Source of the DNA: an uncultured Clostridium sp.
GTDB taxonomy: Bacteria; Bacillota_A; Clostridia; TANB77; CAG-508
Length of the DNA stretch: 21,881 nucleotides
Reading direction: 5' to 3'
Assembly: GCA_951800935.1 (NCBI GenBank)
Contig: CATOLW010000003.1
Span: 1 to 21,881, forward strand
The notes beneath the pieces are model-generated. The model ran no database searches. It was not told the origin of the DNA and was given only the letters and a program-made list of their open reading frames with translations. This document shows, piece after piece, positions 17,167-21,881 of the stretch; position 1 is the stretch's first letter; each line of letters opens with the position of its first letter. The translations under genes and the position numbers were made by a program.

Positions 17167-17178
17167 TTGTTTTTAAGC
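17151..17178. terminator. Bidirectional terminator between convergent genes
   Basis: GCTTAAAAACAA (17151-17162) and TTGTTTTTAAGC (17167-17178) form a perfect 12-bp stem with loop TTAG. A TTTTTTAT tail follows on the minus strand. The loop holds both stop codons: TAG (17164-17166, plus) of the cysteine desulfurase and TAA (17165-17163, minus) of the FAD protein. Confidence 0.8.
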
Positions 17179-18726
17179 AAATGAATTGCACATTTTATAC
17201 CATCTACACTTGCTGACATGATGCCACCTGCATAACCAGCACCTTCACCACAAGGATAAATGCCTAAAATATTAGAAAGCAGTTTTTTATCTCTAATAAT
17301 TCTTACAGGAGAAGAACTACGTGTTTCAAGACCTGTTAGAATACTATCGGGGTGAGCAAATCCATGTAGTTTTGCATCAAAGAACCCGAATGCCTTGTTT
17401 TAATGTATTGGCAACGAAGTCTGGCAGTATATCATTTAAGTTAGTTAAAGTGGTTCCTGGTTGGTAAGAGGGGTGCACTTGTCCTAACTGTATAGATTTT
17501 TGATTGTTTAAAAAGTCTTCTACTCTTTGTACAGGAGCATAATAATTAGAACCACCAAGTAAAAAAGCCTTTTCTTCTAAATCTTTTTGAAAATAGATAC
17601 CAGCTAAAGGAGAATTACTAGTAAAGTCTTTTGGTGTTACATTAACTAAAAGAGCAGAATTAGCATTTGTGCCATCACGCAAAAAATAACTCATACCATT
17701 GGTTACAATGGTATTTTTTTCGCTAGAAGAAGGCATAACTACGCCTCCAGGGCACATACAAAAAGTATAGCAAGAACGACCGTTATTACCATGGTAAGCT
17801 AATTTGTATTCTGCTGGTGGTAAATTCAATTTGGTAGTAGTACCATATTGAGCCTCATTTATCCATTTTTGTAAATGTTCAATACGAACACCAACAGAAA
17901 AATTTTTGGCTTCCATAGAAATTCCTTTTTGATAAAGAGTTTCAAAAGTATCTCTGGCACTATGTCCAATGGCTAAAATAACATGATTGGTAGAAATACT
18001 TTCTTCTGTTTGATGACAAAGAGTACGTAAACTAACAATTTGATGATTTTTAATTTCAAAGTCAATTACTTTGGTATCAAAAAGAAAGGTTCCACCTTTT
18101 TTTATGATATATTCTCTCATATTTTTAATAATATGAATTAGATTATCAGTACCAATATGTGGTTTGGAAAGGTATAGAATTTGCTTTGGTGCACCAAAGT
18201 GTACAAATTCTTCTAATACTTTTTGACAAAAAGGATTATGAATGCCAGTTGTTAATTTTCCATCAGAAAAGGTACCAGCACCTCCTTCTCCAAATTGAAC
18301 GTTAGAAGAAGTATCTAGTTTTCCTGTTTTTAAAAAGGTAGCTACACTTTCTTGCCTTTTTTCTACAGGTTTTCCTTGTTCAATAATAATTGGTTTTATA
18401 TTGTTTTGAACTAAGGTTAAGGCAGCAAAAAGTCCAGCAGGTCCAGCTCCCACAATAACAGGACGACTAGATAAATTAGTTTGAATTTCTGGAATTTTTG
18501 TCTGTTTTATCTTTTCTAATTTTTTATATAAATTTTCATTTTTGACTTGAATATCGATACAATAGCTATAATGAACATCTTCTTTTTTTCTAGCATCAAT
18601 TGATTTACGAGAAATATGCCAATTAAGGACATCTTCTTTTTTTACCTGTGCTTTTTGAAGGGCAGTTTCTAATACTTGATATTCAGTTAGATTTTTTCTA
18701 ATTTTAATATTATTGATTCTTAGCAT
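17163..18726 (-). CDS. COG2509-type FAD-dependent dehydrogenase, split by +1 frameshift at CGG (formally a pseudogene)
   Basis: With one base skipped at 17388 it is 520 residues. The N-terminal ~80 residues are a small domain; then comes the FAD-binding Rossmann motif GAGPAG (93-98) and the later GEGGAGTFSDGKLTTG motif characteristic of this uncharacterised oxidoreductase family. In the plain frame it stops at TGA three codons after CGG codon 447. Skipping C reads on as GFFDAKLHGFAHPDSILTGL, then ETRSSSPVRI and the conserved C-terminal FAD-contact motif CGEGAGYAGGIMSA, ending at TAA 17165-17163. This last ~74-residue part is required for a complete FAD fold. TAGGAG precedes ATG 18726. It is convergent with the cysteine desulfurase and divergent from tcdA. 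Substrate unknown. Confidence 0.87.
17385..17391 (-). other. Frameshift site ATT-CGG-G in the FAD protein gene (minus strand)
   Basis: On the minus strand the in-frame CGG occupies 17388-17386. Skipping its C gives ATT-GGG-TTC-TTT-GAT and restores the conserved C-terminus. It is the only one of the four sites on the minus strand. Confidence 0.85.
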
Positions 18727-18744
18727 AGTAATCTCCTATGAAAT

Positions 18745-18779
18745 TATTATAGCATAAAAAAAGGATTTATGCTATAATA
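18745..18779. promoter_or_regulatory. Symmetric divergent promoter/operator: 14-bp inverted repeat holding both -10 boxes
   Basis: TATTATAGCATAAA (18745-18758) and TTTATGCTATAATA (18766-18779) are exact inverted repeats with a 7-base gap. The right arm gives TATAAT for tcdA (18773-18778), the left arm gives TATAAT on the minus strand (18751-18746) for the FAD protein gene. The -35 regions overlap the opposite arm and are weak (TAGCAT). Confidence 0.6.
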
Positions 18780-18801
18780 GGGGCGAAAGGAATGAGAATA
18801 A

Positions 18802-19488
18802 ATGGAGGAAACTTGGACAAGTCGAACAGAAGCGTTAATTGGAAAAGAGGGAATTAAAAAATTAAAACAAGCAAAAGTTGCTATTTATGGAGTTGGTGGA
18901 GTCGGTTCTTTTGTGGTAGAGGGATTGGTAAGAAGTGGAGTAGGACATATTGTTTTAATCGATAATGATGTTGTTTCAATTAGCAATTTAAATAGACAAA
19001 TTCATGCAAATCATCAAACAATTGGCCAAAAAAAAGTAGAAGTAATGAAGCAAAGAATTTTAGAAATTAATCCAGATTTAAAGGTAGAAACTTATATGCC
19101 ACAAGAAATGGAAGAAGCGGAAGAAAATTTAATAAATGATTCATTTTCTTATGTAGTAGATGCTGTAGATACAGTAAAAACCAAAATAAGATTGATTGAA
19201 AGGGCAAATGAAAAACATATTCCAATTTTATCTTGTATGGGAACTGCTAATAAGTTAAATCCAACTAGATTTGAAATAGCAGATATCAAAAAAACTTCAG
19301 TTTGTCCATTAGCTAGAGTAATAAGAAAAGAATTAAAGAAAAGAAATATAAATCAGCTAAAAGTATTGTATTCCAAAGAAGAACCAACTCAAATTAAGAA
19401 GCAATCAGTACCTGGAAGTATATCGTTTGTTCCTTCAGTAGCAGGACTTATCATAGCAGGAGAGGTAATAAAAGATATGATAAAATAA
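18802..19488 (+). CDS. tcdA: tRNA threonylcarbamoyladenosine dehydratase (TcdA/CsdL-like, ThiF superfamily)
   Basis: 228 residues. An E1-like ATP-using enzyme that cyclises t6A at position 37 of ANN-decoding tRNAs to ct6A. Seen: nucleotide-binding loop GVGGVGS (30-36), the acidic strand end IDNDVVSISNLNRQ with D54 and R65, the QIGQKK-like segment (HQTIGQKKVEVMKQRI), the catalytic-region VVDAVDTVKTKI, and CMGTANKLNPT. The C-terminal segment SVPGSISFVPSVAGLIIAGEV is typical of TcdA rather than ThiF or MoeB. AAAGGA lies 10 bases before ATG 18802. In E. coli TcdA works with the cysteine desulfurase CsdA; here a desulfurase gene lies two genes away, which may be meaningful. Confidence 0.85.
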   Translation: MEETWTSRTEALIGKEGIKKLKQAKVAIYGVGGVGSFVVEGLVRSGVGHIVLIDNDVVSISNLNRQIHANHQTIGQKKVEVMKQRILEINPDLKVETYMPQEMEEAEENLINDSFSYVVDAVDTVKTKIRLIERANEKHIPILSCMGTANKLNPTRFEIADIKKTSVCPLARVIRKELKKRNINQLKVLYSKEEPTQIKKQSVPGSISFVPSVAGLIIAGEVIKDMIK

Positions 19489-19522
19489 ATGAAGATTTTA
19501 TTAATTCTAAAATAAGTCTTTC

Positions 19523-19556
19523 ATTTTCCACATAATTAGTATATAATGTGGAAAAT
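19523..19556. promoter_or_regulatory. Promoter enclosed by an 11-bp inverted repeat upstream of the CmpB-type gene
   Basis: ATTTTCCACAT (19523-19533) and ATGTGGAAAAT (19546-19556) are exact inverted repeats. TATAAT (19542-19547) lies at the inner edge of the right arm; the -35 at 17 bases (TTTCAT, 19519-19524) is weak and touches the left arm. A repressor bound here would cover the promoter. It has no T tail, so it is not a terminator for tcdA. Confidence 0.5.
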
Positions 19557-19576
19557 CAAAATAGATGGGGAAATAT

Positions 19577-20209
19577 ATGGGAAAGAAGATAATAAATTAT
19601 ATCATAAAAATATTTTGGATATTTGTAATAGGTAGTATATTTGGTTTTTTTGCTGAAATGTTGTATGCACTAGTATACACAAGAACGATAGAAATAAGAC
19701 AAGGACTAATTTATGGTCCATTTATACAAATTTATGGAATAGGAGCAGTTGCTTATTATATATTAATTTCTAATATACAAGAACCAAAAAAAACATTTAT
19801 TTCTGGAATGATAATGGGAGGTGCCTTGGAATATGTATGTTCTTTTTTTCAGGAAATATTTTTTGGTACAATTTCATGGGATTATTCACATCTGTTTATG
19901 AATCTAAATGGTAGAACATCTTTGCTATACTGTGTATATTGGGGAATTATTGCAATTGTATATTTGAAAATTGTATACCCATCTTTTCAAAAAATGGAGC
20001 CACTAATTGACAAAACAGGGATTAGAACTTTTACGCTGTTTTTCATGCTATTTATGATTTTTGATATTATGATATCTTGTATGGCAGGAAATCGTCAGCA
20101 AGAAAGACGCCAAAATATACCAGCAAATGGACCAGTCGATGAGTTTATAGATAGAGCTTATCCAGATGAATTGCTAGATCGAATTTATAATAATAAAAAG
20201 AATGTTTAA
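19577..20209 (+). CDS. CmpB-type putative ABC transporter permease (multi-pass membrane protein)
   Basis: 210 residues from ATG 19577. Matches the widespread Firmicutes family named putative ABC transporter permease (ABC_trans_CmpB), whose actual function is not established. Features: TM1 with FVIGSIFGFFAEMLY, the R-x-G-L-I-Y-G-P-F motif (RQGLIYGPFIQIYGIGA), the GGALEYVCSFFQE helix and FGTISWDYS, then two further hydrophobic segments (SLLYCVYWGIIAIVYLKIVY and FFMLFMIFDIMISCMAG), and a polar C-terminal tail. Five or so helices in all. GATGGGGA (19564-19571) fits a start at 19577; an in-frame ATG at 19565 overlaps that site. No ATP-binding partner gene is adjacent. Confidence 0.8.
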   Translation: MGKKIINYIIKIFWIFVIGSIFGFFAEMLYALVYTRTIEIRQGLIYGPFIQIYGIGAVAYYILISNIQEPKKTFISGMIMGGALEYVCSFFQEIFFGTISWDYSHLFMNLNGRTSLLYCVYWGIIAIVYLKIVYPSFQKMEPLIDKTGIRTFTLFFMLFMIFDIMISCMAGNRQQERRQNIPANGPVDEFIDRAYPDELLDRIYNNKKNV

Positions 20210-20212
20210 AAA

Positions 20213-20246
20213 AAGAGGGGGACACATTTTCATGTGTTCCTCTCTT
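20213..20246 (-). terminator. Intrinsic terminator of the ROK-like gene, possibly bidirectional
   Basis: AAGAGGGGGACACAT (20213-20227) can pair with ATGTGTTCCTCTCTT (20232-20246) around TTTC, with two G-U or A-C positions. The minus strand has a TTTTTTT tail; the plus strand has none. It overlaps the ROK-like stop codon (20230-20232). Confidence 0.7.
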
Positions 20247-20934
20247 GGTGTATGTCAAAATTTTTGGCATACACGGTAGCTCCGATGCAATTAGTATAGA
20301 GTTCTTTGCTAAAAGTTACAATGGAATAATTTGAATAATTCTTAAGGGAATCAATCATAGATTGATAACAGTGGTAAAAATTGCTAGACAAACAAATTAG
20401 ATCGGGTTTAACCATACTTATCACATTTGTAAAAAGAAATCTAAAGTTCTGGTTGTCGACCATATTACTAGGAAATTTTCCTACTATTCCAAAATTACCT
20501 ACAAATAATTCACTACCAATACGAGTTCCATAGAGAATTTCCATATTACTAGTACCAGTAACTATAACATTAGCATCTGGATACTCCTGAAATGCACAGA
20601 CTAGTGAAGCATGACCATGATTGATAAAGATAACATTGCAATCTAAATGTACAAAGTCTGTACTAGCTAAGTTCTCTAAATAGGAAAAACTTGTTTCATA
20701 AAGTTTGGTTGCTGTACATAGACCAGGAAAAGTAATACCAATGGTATCTATGTCAGCTGGAATTGAGTCTATAAAGTTTCCAACCAAAAAGAGAAAATCC
20801 CGTTTAGTGCTAAAATTATAGCTGAGATGAATATTGGAAATATATTCTTTTCCATCAATTTCACAGTAACACTTAATAGTATCTCTTCCACAATCGAAAC
20901 TACAAACATTTCTTATTTTTGTCCTATTTGCCAT
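20230..20934 (-). CDS. ROK-like actin-fold protein, degenerate
   Basis: 234 residues. The layout resembles a shortened ROK-family protein: an N-terminal phosphate-1-like strand (SFDCGRDTIKCYCEIDG, about 12-28), a GITFPGL segment like the ROK I-G-x-P-G motif, a position where ROK kinases have the catalytic N-D/A motif (here FINHGHASL), and a GTSNMEILYGTRIGSELFVG stretch like the ROK G-T-G-x-G-G loop. The usual catalytic Asp and the zinc-binding GHxx-CxC motif are not seen, so sugar kinase activity is doubtful. AGGAGG lies 8 bases before ATG 20934. It contains one in-frame CGG (AAA-CGG-GAT, 20802-20800) and the frame is intact on both sides. The family assignment is tentative; it might instead be a sporulation-associated ASKHA-like protein given spoIIID next door. 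Confidence 0.5.
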   Translation of the reverse strand: MANRTKIRNVCSFDCGRDTIKCYCEIDGKEYISNIHLSYNFSTKRDFLFLVGNFIDSIPADIDTIGITFPGLCTATKLYETSFSYLENLASTDFVHLDCNVIFINHGHASLVCAFQEYPDANVIVTGTSNMEILYGTRIGSELFVGNFGIVGKFPSNMVDNQNFRFLFTNVISMVKPDLICLSSNFYHCYQSMIDSLKNYSNYSIVTFSKELYTNCIGATVYAKNFDIHQERNT

Positions 20935-21107
20935 GATAGTATCCTCCTTTTTTGTACGACAAAAAATAATCTACATAATGTTTCTAATTATGAGTTTAGC
21001 ATAAAATTAGTAAAAAATCAAATAAGTTGCTTAAAGCATTTTAAAGTTCTAACCTCCAGATAGAAAGAATACAATTAAACAAAAGTATTCATATGGGGGT
21101 TTTCTTT

Positions 21108-21377
21108 ATGAAATGTATATCAATCGAAGAACGTGCTATTAGTTTAGCACAATATATAATTGATTCAAAAGATACGGTAAGAGGAGCAGCTAAAAAGTTT
21201 GGAATCAGTAAAAGTACAGTACATAAAGACGTATCAGAAAGACTAAGAAAGATAAATCCAGGATTAGCAAAAGAAGTTAGAATTATTTTAGATGAAAATA
21301 AAGCACAAAGACATTTACGAGGAGGAATGGCAACCAAGTTAAAATATAGTCATTTAAAAGAAGAAGAGACAATTTAA
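21108..21377 (+). CDS. spoIIID: Sporulation transcription factor SpoIIID
   Basis: 89 residues. SpoIIID is a small DNA-binding regulator in the mother cell that switches gene expression during engulfment. Seen: IEERAISLAQYIIDSKDTVR, then the helix-turn-helix AAKKFGISKSTVHKDVSERL, which matches the family closely, and the C-terminal basic HLRGGMATKLKYSH. Length matches the 80-95 residue norm. I prefer ATG 21108, with GGGGG at 21095-21099 as ribosome site, over the in-frame ATG at 21093 which overlaps it. AATACAAT at 21068-21075 resembles a sigma-E -10 element (ATACA core), as expected for this gene, but no convincing -35 was seen. A terminator follows. Confidence 0.95.
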   Translation: MKCISIEERAISLAQYIIDSKDTVRGAAKKFGISKSTVHKDVSERLRKINPGLAKEVRIILDENKAQRHLRGGMATKLKYSHLKEEETI

Positions 21378-21408
21378 GGATGATTCTTAATTGTCCCTTC
21401 TTTTTTTT
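21368..21408. terminator. Intrinsic terminator between spoIIID and the zinc-ribbon gene
   Basis: GACAATT (21368-21374) pairs with AATTGTC (21389-21395), with T-rich sequence (CTTCTTTTTTTT) after it on the plus strand; the left arm overlaps the spoIIID stop. The minus strand also has a TTCTTTT tail, so it may serve both genes. Confidence 0.75.
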
Positions 21409-21412
21409 GTTT

Positions 21413-21583
21413 TTAGTTATTGTAATTTCTTTGTTGTTTTCTTGATCTTCTACACACAGCACATCTTACTGGTTGATTTTCAAAACCTTTTTGTGCATAA
21501 AATTCTTGTTCACCAGCAGTAAATACAAATTCACTACCACAATCTTTACAAGTAAGTGTAATATCTTCGTAATTGTTTTCCAT
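21413..21583 (-). CDS. Small zinc-ribbon protein
   Basis: 56 residues. It carries two Cys pairs, TCKDCG and RCAVCR, spaced about 30 residues apart and framing the aromatic EFVFTAGEQEFYAQKGFEN pattern seen in the probable zinc-ribbon domain family (zf-trcl-like). Inference: binds one Zn ion; the biological role is unknown. I place the start at ATG 21583, with GGAGGA at 21596-21591 exactly 7 bases upstream; an in-frame ATG 21 bases earlier (21604) would put the ribosome site inside the gene. Its C-terminus is basic and Asn-rich (RRSRKQQRNYNN). Confidence 0.85.
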   Translation of the reverse strand: MENNYEDITLTCKDCGSEFVFTAGEQEFYAQKGFENQPVRCAVCRRSRKQQRNYNN

Positions 21584-21699
21584 TATAAAATCCTCCTTTA
21601 TCATAGATTTGAATTAACTTTTTACTAACCAATCTATAAAAAAGAAGGGAAATAGTCTAAAAATAAATTCATAAGTAGTCTTTTATAAGACCAGTATTT

Positions 21700-21728
21700 A
21701 GTATAACATTTTTTTTGAATAAAAACAA
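21700..21728 (-). promoter_or_regulatory. Candidate promoter for the zinc-ribbon gene
   Basis: On the minus strand TTGTTT (21728-21723), a 17-base spacer and TATACT (21705-21700), about 110 bases before the ATG at 21583. Moderate match only. Confidence 0.4.
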
Positions 21729-21792
21729 GATAAACTTCTAATATTTTCCAAATTTTAATCTTAATAGAAAGGACAAAGCTTAAAAGTATTAT

Positions 21793-21858
21793 TTATCTGT
21801 AATTTTTTTGTTACTTGATAACAGATAAGGCTATCCTCCAATCCCTGAAACAGGGATT
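21793..21858. repeat. Two inverted repeats at the right end of the window
   Basis: TTATCTGT (21793-21800) matches ACAGATAA (21821-21828) over 8 bp. AATCCCTG (21840-21847), loop AAA, CAGGGATT (21851-21858) forms a tight 8-bp hairpin, and AATCCCT recurs at the end of the window. The 277 bases after the zinc-ribbon gene hold no convincing ORF. They may be a structured leader of a gene beyond the window; I do not recognise a riboswitch class. Confidence 0.4.
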
Positions 21859-21881
21859 TTAAGGAACGTCCCCTAATCCCT

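Noticed and set aside
10547..18726. CGG reassigned to another amino acid as the explanation of the breaks
   Set aside because: A sense reassignment would not change the frame; all four genes need one base removed, so reassignment alone cannot explain them.
10547..18726. Old pseudogenes
   Set aside because: Each gene has one lesion only, at the same codon, with intact motifs and terminators on both sides. Not ruled out as recent errors, hence kept as an alternative in the findings.
20827..21063. 78-codon plus-strand ORF opposite the ROK-like gene start
   Set aside because: Mostly antisense to a better-supported gene with a strong ribosome site; no own start signals.
1..21881. CRISPR array, insertion sequence, prophage or toxin-antitoxin pair
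   Set aside because: No regularly spaced repeats, transposase, integrase or phage genes were found, and the small genes lack toxin or antitoxin features.

Overview
The window is about 21.9 kb of very AT-rich, densely coding DNA. It carries a dnaG-rpoD pair, an OmpR-type two-component system, a sortase with a thioester-domain surface protein, and spoIIID. The last is a sporulation regulator of endospore-forming Firmicutes, so the source is most likely a low-GC, spore-forming member of the Clostridia. Starts are mainly ATG with some GTG and TTG, Shine-Dalgarno sites are purine-rich, and many genes end in tight intrinsic terminators. No rRNA, tRNA, CRISPR array, insertion sequence or phage module was seen.

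Layout. 1-2790: a receiver-GGDEF protein and a prepilin-like secreted protein, each with its own promoter and terminator. 2901-7205: dnaG, rpoD (sigma A with a long Lys/Glu-rich N-terminal extension) and an MscS channel, with a small opposite-strand two-helix membrane protein (7213-7389) that is shorter than the usual ORF cut-off. 7525-9723: response regulator plus histidine kinase. 9766-11848: class D-like sortase and a thioester/Cna-B surface protein. 11942-15010: CNNM/CBS (CorC/HlyC-type) transporter and a WG-repeat protein. 15098-19488: patatin-like phospholipase, cysteine desulfurase, a COG2509-type FAD protein on the minus strand, and TcdA. 19577-21583: CmpB-type membrane protein, a ROK-like protein on the minus strand, SpoIIID and a small zinc-ribbon protein. 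21605-21881: no gene found, two inverted repeats.

Main observation. Four conserved genes (thioester protein, patatin, cysteine desulfurase, COG2509 protein) are each split by exactly one extra nucleotide. In every case the break lies at an in-frame CGG codon: CCA-CGG-A, CCA-CGG-A, TCT-CGG-G and ATT-CGG-G, the last on the opposite strand. Skipping the C and reading GGA or GGG as glycine restores the whole protein each time. In the cysteine desulfurase it restores the family-typical ACTSGS...PSHVL segment. In the thioester protein and the patatin, the two halves of the active site lie on opposite sides of the break. A by-eye scan found no other in-frame CGG in any gene assigned here to a well-matched family. 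Only three more were seen, in two weakly recognised minus-strand genes. This fits +1 recoding at a rare or unassigned CGG codon, although sequencing error or parallel decay cannot be excluded from one window, and the three other CGG codons argue against a simple rule.

The sortase locus has further oddities: the only start position with a ribosome binding site is an ATA codon, and the surface protein stops one residue after its LPVTG motif, without the usual hydrophobic anchor.
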